From Synergistaceae bacterium (lineage in GTDB: Bacteria > Synergistota > Synergistia > Synergistales > Aminobacteriaceae), in contig JAFSWW010000008.1 of assembly GCA_017444345.1 (NCBI GenBank), forward strand, positions 1-42,219: DNA of 42,219 nt, given 5' to 3'. Position numbers and translations under genes: made by a program. Positions 9,057 to 17,171 of the stretch are shown here, piece by piece. The notes under the pieces are model-generated. The model was not told where the DNA came from, did not search any database, and saw only the letters and a program-made list of their open reading frames with translations. Positions within the stretch are counted from its first letter, which is position 1; each line of letters starts with the position of its first letter.

Positions 9057-10482
9057 GCGCGTTGACAATATTGATTCGCTTGACTCTTTGTTAGTACTCT
9101 TATTTGAGGGCGAAAAATTTTCAGGCATAAATAACGAAATTTGCGAAATAATTGAGACTCTCACCTCGCGAAAAGATTTCACGGGCAAAAAAGGGAGTCT
9201 CCTGCGCGTTCCGTTAATTCAGGGGAATTTATATTTAGTCGGACTCGGGAAGCGTGAAGACTGCAAATTGAATTTAATTCGGGATTCACTCGCAAAAGGA
9301 CTCAGAAATATCGGCAGGAATCATAATAAAAGCGTGTTCGTACATCTTGAGAACCTGAAAAATTTTGATTCGCTTTGTGTTGCACTGGGTGAGGCTGCTA
9401 TATTGTGTGCTTACTCGTTCGATAAATACAAGACTAAAGGTGAAGACTACGAGGCTTTCTCGCTTAATGAGATCTACACGGATATTTATGACGAGAAGGA
9501 AATTTCACGGGGAGTCAAATTCGCCGAGTCTCAAATTTATTCGCGTGAACTTGCAAACGAGCCGGGCTGTGTTATAACTCCTGAAATCTTAGCAGAACAC
9601 GCAAAGAAACTCGCAGGAAAATTAAATCTTGAGTGCGAAATCTGGGACGAGAAAAAAATATTATCCGAGAAAATGGGCGCATTATACGCAGTCGGAGCAG
9701 GCTCAAAGAATCCGCCGAGATTTATTCATTTAGCATACAAACCGGCGAATCCAGTCAAAAAAATTGCAATTGTCGGCAAAGGCATAACATTTGACAGCGG
9801 CGGACTAAATATCAAACCTGATCAATTTATGCTCACAATGAAGGGCGATAAAACAGGAGCCTGCAACGTTCTGGGAATATTAAAAGGTGCTGCAGAATTA
9901 AATTTAAATGTTGAAGTTCACGGAATTATATCAGCTGCTGAAAATATGCCCTCAGGAAGTGCTTACAAGCCCGATGATATTATTCGAGCAAGAAACGGGA
10001 AGACTATAGAGATAAATAATACTGACGCTGAAGGGAGACTCGTTCTTGCTGATGCTTTGTGCGCGGCCAGCGAGTTAAAACCTGATGCAATTATCGATAT
10101 GGCAACTTTAACGGGGGCTTGTGCGGTGGCTCTGGGCAAAAACCGTGCGGGTTTGTTCTCAAATAATGATGAACTTGCTGATAAATTGCTTAGTGCCTCA
10201 AATATGAGCGGCGAACCTTACTGGAGAATGCCCTTAGAAGATGAAATTATTGCTGAATCGTTAAAATCTCCGTTTGCTGATTTAGTTAATTGCGGTGAGA
10301 GATACGGCGGAGCGATTTTTGCGGCGTTATTCCTGAAAGAGTTCATAAATAATAATATTGCATGGGCTCATATGGATATAGCGGGCGTTGACTTTAACGA
10401 CAAAGAACGGGGCATTTATTCAAAGGGTGCAAGCTCATTCGGAGTCAGAACTTGTTTAAATTATTTATGCGGGATTTGTTAA
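9046..10482 (+). CDS. pepA: Leucyl aminopeptidase, M17 family
   Basis: This cytosolic aminopeptidase removes N-terminal residues and uses two metal ions. The catalytic C-terminal domain shows VGKGITFDSGGLNIKP, MKGDKTGA and the family signature NTDAEGRLVLADAL, which together supply the metal ligands and catalytic Lys and Arg. The frame extends to an ATG at 9028, but I prefer the ATG at 9046. AGAGGG lies about 6 nt before it, and it gives MQIKRVDN as the N-terminus. Length is about 478 aa, normal for the family. It overlaps rpmB by 11 nt, and a tiny frame begins 2 nt after its stop codon. Confidence 0.95.
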   Translation: MQIKRVDNIDSLDSLLVLLFEGEKFSGINNEICEIIETLTSRKDFTGKKGSLLRVPLIQGNLYLVGLGKREDCKLNLIRDSLAKGLRNIGRNHNKSVFVHLENLKNFDSLCVALGEAAILCAYSFDKYKTKGEDYEAFSLNEIYTDIYDEKEISRGVKFAESQIYSRELANEPGCVITPEILAEHAKKLAGKLNLECEIWDEKKILSEKMGALYAVGAGSKNPPRFIHLAYKPANPVKKIAIVGKGITFDSGGLNIKPDQFMLTMKGDKTGACNVLGILKGAAELNLNVEVHGIISAAENMPSGSAYKPDDIIRARNGKTIEINNTDAEGRLVLADALCAASELKPDAIIDMATLTGACAVALGKNRAGLFSNNDELADKLLSASNMSGEPYWRMPLEDEIIAESLKSPFADLVNCGERYGGAIFAALFLKEFINNNIAWAHMDIAGVDFNDKERGIYSKGASSFGVRTCLNYLCGIC

Positions 10483-10484
10483 TT

Positions 10485-10532
10485 ATGTCTTGTCAGTATA
10501 AAAACTTAGTACCCCCCCCCCCCCCTAGGTAA
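10485..10532 (+). CDS. Possible 15-codon leader peptide across the C14 tract
   Basis: An ATG 2 nt after the pepA stop opens MSCQYKNLV followed by prolines encoded by the C-tract, and ends at TAA 10530-10532. With 13 or 16 C instead of 14, the frame stays open for about 36 more codons through the downstream hairpin. It would then stop at TAA 10633-10635, just 3 nt before the licD ATG. With 15 C it stops at once. No strong ribosome site precedes it, so reinitiation after pepA would be needed. Translation is an inference. Confidence 0.3.
   Translation: MSCQYKNLVPPPPPR
10512..10525 (+). repeat. Homopolymer tract C14 upstream of licD
   Basis: Fourteen C lie 114 bp before the licD start, between pepA and a terminator-like hairpin. 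The tract equals the length of the G14 tract in fkbM. It is a likely slippage site and may alter licD expression through promoter spacing or leader reading frame. Confidence 0.8.
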
Positions 10533-10560
10533 TTTACGCAAATTTTTAATTAATAATAAT

Positions 10561-10608
10561 AGTGATAGTTTTGCAGTCATAAAAGGCTGTGAGGCTATCA
10601 CTTTTTTT
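10561..10608 (+). terminator. Terminator or attenuator between pepA and licD
   Basis: The arms AGTGATAG (10561-10568) and CTATCACT (10595-10602) are followed by a run of seven T. A small inner stem uses CAG and CTG. Only 31 nt separate the T-run from licD, so licD transcription must start before or read through this hairpin. It may act as an attenuator for licD. Confidence 0.65.
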
Positions 10609-10638
10609 GTGTGTATTCATAAAGGAGTGTGTTAATTC

Positions 10639-11601
10639 ATGAATATAAAATTAGATATTCCCGAAAATTTTTTCCGCGGTGAAGAGAGATGCGGCTATTA
10701 TGTCAGTCCCGAAATGAAAAAAGTATGGGCTGTTGAGCTTGATTTACTTGCTGAATTTGCCCGGGTCTGCGAGAAACATAATATAAAATTTTACATGGAC
10801 GGCGGGACTTTGTTAGGTGCAGTACGTCATAAAGGTTTTATTCCCTGGGATGATGACGTTGATATTTTGCTGATGCGTGAAGATTATAATAAATTGCTTG
10901 AGATCGCCCCGAATGAATTTAAGCAGCCTTATTTTTTCTATACACCTACACAATCAAGAGAAGGCCGCATTATGACGTTCTCAAAATTATTTAATGACTC
11001 TACGACTATATTTGAGAATGCAAATAGTAAACTTTTTTATGATGTTAATAAACCTGACTCGCACTTTGGGATTTATATAGATGTCTTCCCGCTTGATGAT
11101 ATACCTGATAATGATAAATTGCTGCAAAAAATTGTTAAGCGTCTTAATAAATTATTGCGTAATATGTCATTGATAGATAAATATAAAAATTCTTATAAGC
11201 CCAGTTCAATAGCGTGGAAACGTCCTATAAAAGCATTTATGCATTATGTTTATAAGATAATGAATATGTCATTCAAGCCCTATCACGATAAAATTATGAA
11301 TATTATCGATTCTAGTTCGTACCCTGAAAGTAAAAGACTTGCTAAACTTTGTATGTTTCCTGACCCTAAATTTTTTACCCGCAGAGTCTGGAATCGCTCA
11401 GATTTTGACGAGACCGTTTATTTATCGTTTGAGATGTTCAATCTTCCTGCTCCGGCCGGGTGGGAGAATATTTTAGATAAATTTTACGGGAATTGGCGCA
11501 AATATTATATACGAGCTAAACACGGTGCTTTTTACGACACCGAACACCCATATACTTATTACACGAAAGAAGGACACTCTATAGATGACAACTCGATATA
11601 A
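10639..11601 (+). CDS. LicD-family phosphotransferase
   Basis: This 320-residue LicD/fukutin-type nucleotidyltransferase-fold enzyme belongs to a family that transfers phosphocholine, phosphoribitol or phosphoglycerol from a CDP-activated donor to a glycan. The family core is clear near residues 54-80: MDGGTLLGAVRHKGFIPWDD, whose aspartates bind metal, followed by DVDILL. An AAGGAG box precedes the ATG. The next gene overlaps its end by 17 nt and the third overlaps the second by 4 nt, so all three form one operon. The TagD-like neighbour suggests the donor is CDP-glycerol, but this is inference. The C14 tract upstream suggests variable expression. Confidence 0.88.
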   Translation: MNIKLDIPENFFRGEERCGYYVSPEMKKVWAVELDLLAEFARVCEKHNIKFYMDGGTLLGAVRHKGFIPWDDDVDILLMREDYNKLLEIAPNEFKQPYFFYTPTQSREGRIMTFSKLFNDSTTIFENANSKLFYDVNKPDSHFGIYIDVFPLDDIPDNDKLLQKIVKRLNKLLRNMSLIDKYKNSYKPSSIAWKRPIKAFMHYVYKIMNMSFKPYHDKIMNIIDSSSYPESKRLAKLCMFPDPKFFTRRVWNRSDFDETVYLSFEMFNLPAPAGWENILDKFYGNWRKYYIRAKHGAFYDTEHPYTYYTKEGHSIDDNSI

Positions 11602-12508
11602 AATTTTATTCTGTCTTGTTATATTGCTATTGCTTGGCTCAATCTGGAAATCTAACGGCATTGCAAGACATGTTAAATATTTCAGGGATTATCTATCACA
11701 CGAGCGCACTATTAAACGCCTTCACAAAATGGAGTCAGATATTTCGAGCTTAGAAAATTTCATATCTGAAGGCAGCGAATATTTTACGAAATATCATTTT
11801 ATTTCACATAACGGCGGAATAATTCAAGGCCGCTTGCATTCGGGATCTCTTGAGGCGTGGGAGCATTCTTATAATCGCGGTAATCGTATAATAGACGCTG
11901 ATTTGGAATTCACGAGCGATAATAAAATTGTCGTTCGTCACGGCTGGGCTGAAAATCTCGAACAGGGTCAAGAGCCTAATATTATGACTCATAAAAATTT
12001 TATGGACTCGTTGATTTTCCGGAAATATCACCCTTTAGATTTAGACGGCATGATTAATTTTATGATGACTCACAAAGATTTATATATCGCCGTTGACTCA
12101 AAACAGGATCCCGCGAAAATTTTTGATTTACTTGTTAAGACAGCAAAGAATCTTAACGCCGAGTCAATTCTTGAACGTATTATCGTGAGCTTATATAATT
12201 TTGAAGACGTGAATCGAGTCAAAAAAATTTACACGTTTAAAAATTTTGCGTTACGTCAATACGGCTGGCAGCATAACTGGTATAAACTCGCTGAATTTTG
12301 CCTGAATAATAATATCAGAGTCGTAAATATATTTGATTTCGTGATTGACTCTGACCCTGAAGGCGTGAAAATTTTGACCTCGAAAAATATTCACGTTTTC
12401 GCAGCAGTCGTTAATGATTTGAGCCAGCTCGAAAAATATAAATCTCTGGGAATAACCGGCGCAGTTAGTGATTTCTTGAGCGAGTCGGACTGGAGTCTCA
12501 TAAAATGA
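11585..12508 (+). CDS. Membrane-anchored GDPD-like phosphodiesterase
   Basis: This 307-residue protein has an N-terminal membrane segment (about residues 6-20) and a PLC-like/GDPD TIM-barrel domain. The expected HRG is replaced by H75-N-G-G, the usual E-x-D by D104-A-D106, and the later catalytic His is at H119 (RHGW). Family members release glycerol-3-phosphate from glycerophosphodiesters such as lipid head groups or polyglycerol phosphate. The membrane anchor and small domain suggest action at the membrane face. Between LicD and a cytidylyltransferase it could feed glycerol-3-phosphate into donor synthesis or trim the decoration. The altered motif makes the substrate uncertain. Confidence 0.75.
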   Translation: MTTRYKILFCLVILLLLGSIWKSNGIARHVKYFRDYLSHERTIKRLHKMESDISSLENFISEGSEYFTKYHFISHNGGIIQGRLHSGSLEAWEHSYNRGNRIIDADLEFTSDNKIVVRHGWAENLEQGQEPNIMTHKNFMDSLIFRKYHPLDLDGMINFMMTHKDLYIAVDSKQDPAKIFDLLVKTAKNLNAESILERIIVSLYNFEDVNRVKKIYTFKNFALRQYGWQHNWYKLAEFCLNNNIRVVNIFDFVIDSDPEGVKILTSKNIHVFAAVVNDLSQLEKYKSLGITGAVSDFLSESDWSLIK

Positions 12509-12927
12509 AATTCTATAAGCTCGGCTACACAACAGGAGTATTTGACATGTTTCACGTCGGACACTTGAATATTTTGCGGCGCGCTAAGGAACATTGCGAA
12601 AAATTAATCGTCGGAGTCAGCACTGACGAACTAGTTAAATCATATAAGCACAAAGTCCCGATTATGCCGCTTGAAGACAGACTCGAAATTGTTTCAGCGA
12701 TTAAATATGTCGATAAAGTTATAATACAAAGCGATTTAGATAAATTCAAGGCATGGGAGAAATTACATTTTAACGCAATTTTTCACGGCGACGACTGGAA
12801 GGACTCCGAGCTTTATAACGAGATGGAGCGAAAATTAAAACTTGTTCATGTTGATACAATATTTTTGCCTCACACTGAAGGAATTTCAACGACAATTTTA
12901 ACGGAAATCATACGCCGCAAGAAATAA
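12505..12927 (+). CDS. TagD-like cytidylyltransferase (glycerol-3-phosphate type)
   Basis: This small cytidylyltransferase of 140 residues matches the TagD size and layout. GVFDMFHVGHLNIL contains the HxGH nucleotide-binding motif at residues 17-20. The C-terminal TEGISTT matches the family's RTxGISTT, with His before Thr instead of Arg. TagD joins CTP and glycerol-3-phosphate to CDP-glycerol. Related enzymes use other alcohol phosphates, so the exact substrate is inferred. Its ATG overlaps the preceding stop as ATGA, indicating tight coupling. No clear terminator follows before the convergent rng gene 21 nt away. Confidence 0.85.
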   Translation: MKFYKLGYTTGVFDMFHVGHLNILRRAKEHCEKLIVGVSTDELVKSYKHKVPIMPLEDRLEIVSAIKYVDKVIIQSDLDKFKAWEKLHFNAIFHGDDWKDSELYNEMERKLKLVHVDTIFLPHTEGISTTILTEIIRRKK

Positions 12928-12948
12928 TTTAATTCAGGGACTCGCGTG

Positions 12949-14460
12949 TTACTTGGCCATTTTCGCGCGGGTCTCTGTAGTCTCTAAATCGCCCTGATAA
13001 TCGAGTCTATATTTGTCCCATGCGAAATTTTGAATCCCGGCAATAAAAATTTTCCTGTTAAATTCATCTTCCCAGTCAGGAATATAATTTTTTAGGTAAT
13101 TCGCCATGTGTGTGCTTGTCTGTATTAAGAATGCCTGCGAGTTATTTGCGCTCGTTATTTTCCTGATGAATCGCTTAATCTTGATTGCTAGACTCTCTTC
13201 ACGTTCGACAAAACCGTTATCGCCGCAAAGTGGGCAGCTGCGAGTCATAACACTTTTTAAATCAGGCCGTTCACGTTTTCGCGTTAATTCAACGAGTCCC
13301 AGTTTAGTTAAGCTGAATATTCTAGCCTTGAGTCTATCATGCATAATACACGAGTCAAAATGTTTTAATAATTTCTCGCGGTCCTCGTCAAAATCCATGT
13401 CAATAAAATCTACTACGACAATCCCCCCCAGTGAACGCAAACGCATTTGCCGGGCAATTTCTGAAGCGGCCTCAAGATTCACGCTCAAAACTGTGTGTCT
13501 CATGTCGGGCGAGTCCGTGAACTTCCCCGAATTAACATCTATTACTGTGAGTGCTTCAGTCTGATCAATTATTAAATATGCGCCGCTTTTAAGCCAGACT
13601 TTACGCTCTAAAGCCTTATCTATTTCGCTCTCAATCTCGAAATATTCAAATATGGGCGTTATTCCCGTGTATAATTGCAGATTTGGACTCTCAGGATAAA
13701 ACCGTTCTATAAAATTTTTGACGCTCTCGAACTCTTCAGGATTGTTAATAATAATCTCGTCAATATTTCCTGAAATCTCATCGCGCAAGACCCGGCCTAA
13801 TGCTCCAGTGTCGCGATATAATAAACAAGGTGCGGGATTAGTTTTTGCTTTGTGCTTGATTTCCTGCCAAAGTTTTATAAGCGAGTTCAAATCTTCCTGT
13901 AAAAATTTCTCGTCAATTCCTTCTGCTGCTGTCCTGATTATAACGCCGTAACCGGGAATTTGCGATTTTAACGAGTCCGCTATTTTCTTGAGTCGCTTTC
14001 TTTCTGAGTTATCAAATATTCTGCGGCTGACTCCGGTCTCTTCTGAATCAGGTACTAAAACGAGCCACCGACCGGGAATTGAGACTCTGGCACTTATTCG
14101 GGGAGCTTTATTTTTGCGGGCATTCTTTATAACCTGAACTATTAAATAATCACCTGATTTTATTTCCGGAGCTTCATTCAAGTATAAAAACGCATTTCTC
14201 GGCTCATTGTGAGATTTTGAGGGCTTTACGAGACTTGCAAATGCTGCATTAATGGCCGGCAAAATTGTATCGATCCTAGCAATAAAAATATCTCCCTGAC
14301 GCGCTAATCTCGAACTATTTGCACGCGATGACATGAATTTATTATCTTCCTCGTCAAAATTGTATTCTATAAAAATTTCCGTCAATTTGCCGTCTTCAAT
14401 AAGGGCGACTCTTGTCTGCTCGTTCTCTAGTGTATCAGCGATTAATTTTATATCAGACAT
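12949..14460 (-). CDS. rng: Ribonuclease E/G family protein
   Basis: This endoribonuclease of the RNase E/G family matures rRNA and degrades mRNA. An S1 domain spans roughly residues 40-120. The catalytic metal aspartates are in TVIDVNSG (D308) and VVDFIDMD (D351). The Zn-link motif CPLCGDNG has C409 and C412. At 503 aa it is G-like, lacking the long RNase E scaffold. In many Gram-positive and related bacteria it follows the TIGR03960/TIGR03936 pair, as here. Its start overlaps a tiny upstream frame by 8 nt, and its own first 30 codons seem to have been copied into that frame. Confidence 0.93.
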   Translation of the reverse strand: MSDIKLIADTLENEQTRVALIEDGKLTEIFIEYNFDEEDNKFMSSRANSSRLARQGDIFIARIDTILPAINAAFASLVKPSKSHNEPRNAFLYLNEAPEIKSGDYLIVQVIKNARKNKAPRISARVSIPGRWLVLVPDSEETGVSRRIFDNSERKRLKKIADSLKSQIPGYGVIIRTAAEGIDEKFLQEDLNSLIKLWQEIKHKAKTNPAPCLLYRDTGALGRVLRDEISGNIDEIIINNPEEFESVKNFIERFYPESPNLQLYTGITPIFEYFEIESEIDKALERKVWLKSGAYLIIDQTEALTVIDVNSGKFTDSPDMRHTVLSVNLEAASEIARQMRLRSLGGIVVVDFIDMDFDEDREKLLKHFDSCIMHDRLKARIFSLTKLGLVELTRKRERPDLKSVMTRSCPLCGDNGFVEREESLAIKIKRFIRKITSANNSQAFLIQTSTHMANYLKNYIPDWEDEFNRKIFIAGIQNFAWDKYRLDYQGDLETTETRAKMAK

Positions 14461-14548
14461 AAAGCCTCATAACTCCTACTTTTATATAAATATTTTCGTG
14501 ATTAATAATTGCGGCTCGTATTCGCCCGTTCTCTAGTGTCTCAAGCAT
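14453..14548 (-). CDS. Mini-ORF 2 (31 aa), copy of the RNase G N-terminus
   Basis: Reading MLETLENGRIRAAIINHENI and ending in RLYV, it aligns with the first strands of the downstream RNase G (ADTLENEQTRVALIEDGK) and with mini-ORF 1. Start and stop overlap both neighbours by 8 nt in the pattern ATGNNTGA. A GTAGGAGG box precedes it. It may be translated as a coupling relay or be a relic of tandem duplication. Confidence 0.4.
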   Translation of the reverse strand: MLETLENGRIRAAIINHENIYIKVGVMRLYV

Positions 14549-14630
14549 AAAGCCTCACGCCTCCTACTTTTATAAAAATATTTTCATGTTCAATAATTGC
14601 GGTTCTTATAATATCAAGCATAAAGCCTCA
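14458..14630 (-). repeat. Tandem imperfect repeat between TIGR03936 and rng
   Basis: The 12-mer CATAAAGCCTCA (plus strand) occurs at 14458, 14546 and 14619, giving units of 88 and 73 bp. Within each unit CTCCTACTTTTATA, AATATTTTC and AATAATTGCGG recur. The longer unit also holds a copy of the 5' end of rng. This looks like local tandem duplication. Confidence 0.8.
14541..14621 (-). CDS. Mini-ORF 1 (26 aa), paralogue of mini-ORF 2
   Basis: It reads MLDIIRTAIIEHENIFIKVG and ends in GGVRLYA, the same ending as the TIGR03936 protein before it. The ATG overlaps the TIGR03936 stop (ATGCTTGA) and its own stop overlaps mini-ORF 2 in the same way. No function is recognised. Confidence 0.35.
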   Translation of the reverse strand: MLDIIRTAIIEHENIFIKVGGVRLYA

Positions 14631-15204
14631 CTCTCCCATTTTCGTATAAGCCTATTGCCTCACGGACTATATTAATATCCTGCCAGCCCGTTATTATATT
14701 CTCGTGAACTAAATTTTTAACGAGTCCTCCGATGGGATTTTGCGCGGGTTCACTAATAATTAAATTCAGCCAGTCAGCTTTATATGCAATCTCTATAATA
14801 TTTTCCTGATAAAATTTGCGTGTAAAACTTTCTATATTATTATTATTTCTTAACCTGACTAAATAGTGAGCTGCTTTGCACATTTTACCGAGTGAAGGCG
14901 ACTCATCGGGCACGTTATAGGCTCGCGAAATATTGAAACCTTCAGGCAGTGAATTATTTAACAAGTCAACTAAATTTGCGTAATTTTCCGTGAAAAACAT
15001 ATCAACGGGTTCATTAAGGGCAATTACTCCGGCGGGAAGTTCGGGAGCGAATGAAATTTTTGCGCGGGGTGAAAATCCTTGAGTCATAACGAGTTCAAGC
15101 CCTGCACGCAAGGCACTTCTTGAAAAAATTTGAGCCAGTGCTATATGAGGCACAAAACAAGCTCCGCCCCTCTTTGAATAAATTAATCGCGTTCTATTTG
15201 TCAT
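14614..15204 (-). CDS. TIGR03936-family radical-SAM-associated protein (DUF2344)
   Basis: This 196-residue partner protein is almost always found beside, or fused to, TIGR03960 radical-SAM enzymes. The N-terminal block R.IYSKRGGACFVPHIALAQIFSRSALRAGL and the following TQGFSPRAKISFAPELPAGV (residues 40-60) are family hallmarks. No catalytic role is established. The gene lies 27 nt after the radical-SAM gene. Its C-terminus ends in ENGRVRLYA, a string repeated in the downstream mini-ORFs, so the end may have been reshaped by the duplication. Confidence 0.88.
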   Translation of the reverse strand: MTNRTRLIYSKRGGACFVPHIALAQIFSRSALRAGLELVMTQGFSPRAKISFAPELPAGVIALNEPVDMFFTENYANLVDLLNNSLPEGFNISRAYNVPDESPSLGKMCKAAHYLVRLRNNNNIESFTRKFYQENIIEIAYKADWLNLIISEPAQNPIGGLVKNLVHENIITGWQDINIVREAIGLYENGRVRLYA

Positions 15205-15231
15205 TATATCTGCCTTTCTTGTAATATTTTA

Positions 15232-17001
15232 TCATTGCTTATTCTTACAGCCCAGCCCGCACCCTGCACAGCCGGTTATGCAGTCTTGAGTCAATTCTCC
15301 TGAATACGCCCTGTGTCTTTCACGCAATAAAAAATTTTTTGTGAGTCCGACATTAACGAAATCCCATGATAAAATCTCGTCTTCTCGTCTCTCACGCGTA
15401 TAGTTTTCAGGATTTATTCCGCAGTAATTAAATGCCTCAAGCCAGCGACTCAAATCAAAATATTCCGTCCAGTTGTCAAATCTTGCGCCGGTCTCCCATG
15501 CCCGCAAAATTACTCGTCCTGTTAATTTGTCGCCTCGTGATAATACGCCCTCTAAAAATGTCTGTTCGGGCTCATGATATGCGATTGATAATGCCCTGTC
15601 ATGTATGAGTGATTTAATAAATCGTCCTTTATCGCGTAATTCCTGTATTGAGTCCTGTTCTTCCCATTGAAAAGGTGTGTGAGCCTTAGGAACGAATCCG
15701 GAAACGCTAGCACTCACAGTAACGCGCCTCTTACCCATTGAACGAGCTAGCTTCAGTGCCTCCTGCGATAATTCAGCAATTGCCCGCAAATCTTCTTCCC
15801 GTTCTGTAGGAAGTCCCATCATGAAATATAATTTTACGCGCTCCCAGCCTCTTGAAAAAATTTCACGAAGACAATTTATAATCATTTCTTCGTTAATGCC
15901 CTTGTTAATTACATCGCGCAATCTCTGAGTCCCTGCTTCCGGTGCAAAAGTTATACTGCCATGACGCGAGCGAATCCCTTCGAGTTTTTCAGCAAGCCCG
16001 ATCGAAAATCCGTCCATTCTCAAACTGGGAAGACTCAATTTTGAGTGCCTAGAATTTAACTCAGGAGTCAATAAATCTATTAAATTTTCTATACCTGAAT
16101 AATCACACGACGCAAGAGATAACAAGCCTATTTCTTCCCAGCCTGTAGACTTTATAATATCCCTGATAGATTGAGCGGCTTCGTCTAAATTTCTTTCACG
16201 GACCGGACGGTTTACCATGCCGGCTTGACAGAATCTACAGCCCCTCCCGCACCCTCTGAATAATTCTATAGCTGCTCGATCATGAACTATATTTACACTC
16301 GGAACTATCATAGATTTTAACGTGTATAAATTCTCCGTGATTTGGCGCGTAACTTTTACGGGGTATAAAGGCGCATAGATTCCGGGCAATTTAGCAAGCT
16401 CTCTTATTTTCTCAAAACGGGGTAATTTTTTGCATGACTCTATATTATTCAATAAGTCCGGCAAAATGGCTTCAGCTTCTCCCACGCAGAATAAATCTAT
16501 AAAATCACTCATTACTTCAGGATTATATGCCCCGTAACCTCCGGCAATTATTAAAGGCGAGTCATTATCTCTGTCAATACTCTTTAATTTTATGCCTGAC
16601 AAATTCAAAATAGTTAATATATTCGTATAGCTCGCTTCATGAGGCATAGTAAACGCAAGAACGTCAAAATCTTTTATTTTCCTGCGCTGCTCAATCGAGA
16701 TTAAAGGCGTGTTGCTCTCAAGCATTAATTTTTCCATGTCAGGCCAAGCACAATAAACTCTATCGGGCAAAAATTTTTTATTATCTTTATTCAGTGAGTA
16801 AATCAAGCTCTCTATAATCTGGAATCCGTAATAACTCATGCCTATCTCGTAAACGTCAGGAAATGCAAGACAAATTTTTAAGTTCGAGTCATCCCAGTTC
16901 AATTTTTTATGCGGTCTCCATTCAGATCCGGAATAACGGGAAGGCCGAGAAACTTGCGTTAATAATTTCCATTCAGGCGAGTCAAATTCTGCAAAGTTCA
17001 T
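15232..17001 (-). CDS. TIGR03960-family B12-binding radical SAM protein
   Basis: This 589-residue protein has an N-terminal cobalamin-binding-like domain (about residues 40-200) and then a radical SAM domain. The 4Fe-4S motif is C251-x3-C255-x2-C258. A cysteine-rich tail, CITGCAGCGLGCKN, may hold a second cluster. The family's reaction is not established; its steady place next to RNase E/G and TIGR03936 hints at RNA or ribosome work. It is separated from rodA by 236 nt that include a hairpin element, so it probably has its own promoter. Confidence 0.9.
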   Translation of the reverse strand: MNFAEFDSPEWKLLTQVSRPSRYSGSEWRPHKKLNWDDSNLKICLAFPDVYEIGMSYYGFQIIESLIYSLNKDNKKFLPDRVYCAWPDMEKLMLESNTPLISIEQRRKIKDFDVLAFTMPHEASYTNILTILNLSGIKLKSIDRDNDSPLIIAGGYGAYNPEVMSDFIDLFCVGEAEAILPDLLNNIESCKKLPRFEKIRELAKLPGIYAPLYPVKVTRQITENLYTLKSMIVPSVNIVHDRAAIELFRGCGRGCRFCQAGMVNRPVRERNLDEAAQSIRDIIKSTGWEEIGLLSLASCDYSGIENLIDLLTPELNSRHSKLSLPSLRMDGFSIGLAEKLEGIRSRHGSITFAPEAGTQRLRDVINKGINEEMIINCLREIFSRGWERVKLYFMMGLPTEREEDLRAIAELSQEALKLARSMGKRRVTVSASVSGFVPKAHTPFQWEEQDSIQELRDKGRFIKSLIHDRALSIAYHEPEQTFLEGVLSRGDKLTGRVILRAWETGARFDNWTEYFDLSRWLEAFNYCGINPENYTRERREDEILSWDFVNVGLTKNFLLRERHRAYSGELTQDCITGCAGCGLGCKNKQ

Positions 17002-17171
17002 TTATTATATTTTCTCCCTAATTATATATTAGCTATATTATATTATGCTCGCGAGTGAGTGATTATTTTATTGCCTGTATATATTAATTCTATTTACACC
17101 CGCTATTGTATATAAATTTTATTGCCGTATACACGTTTTATTCTGCTTAGATAATAATATATCGCGTCAAA

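Noticed and set aside
7747-12927. A single continuous surface-glycan operon
   Set aside because: fkbM is on the opposite strand and rpmB-pepA are housekeeping genes, so the glycan genes are neighbours, not one operon.
14453-14630. CRISPR-like array between TIGR03936 and rng
   Set aside because: The repeats are few, uneven in spacing (88 and 73 bp) and carry gene-derived sequence; they are tandem duplications.
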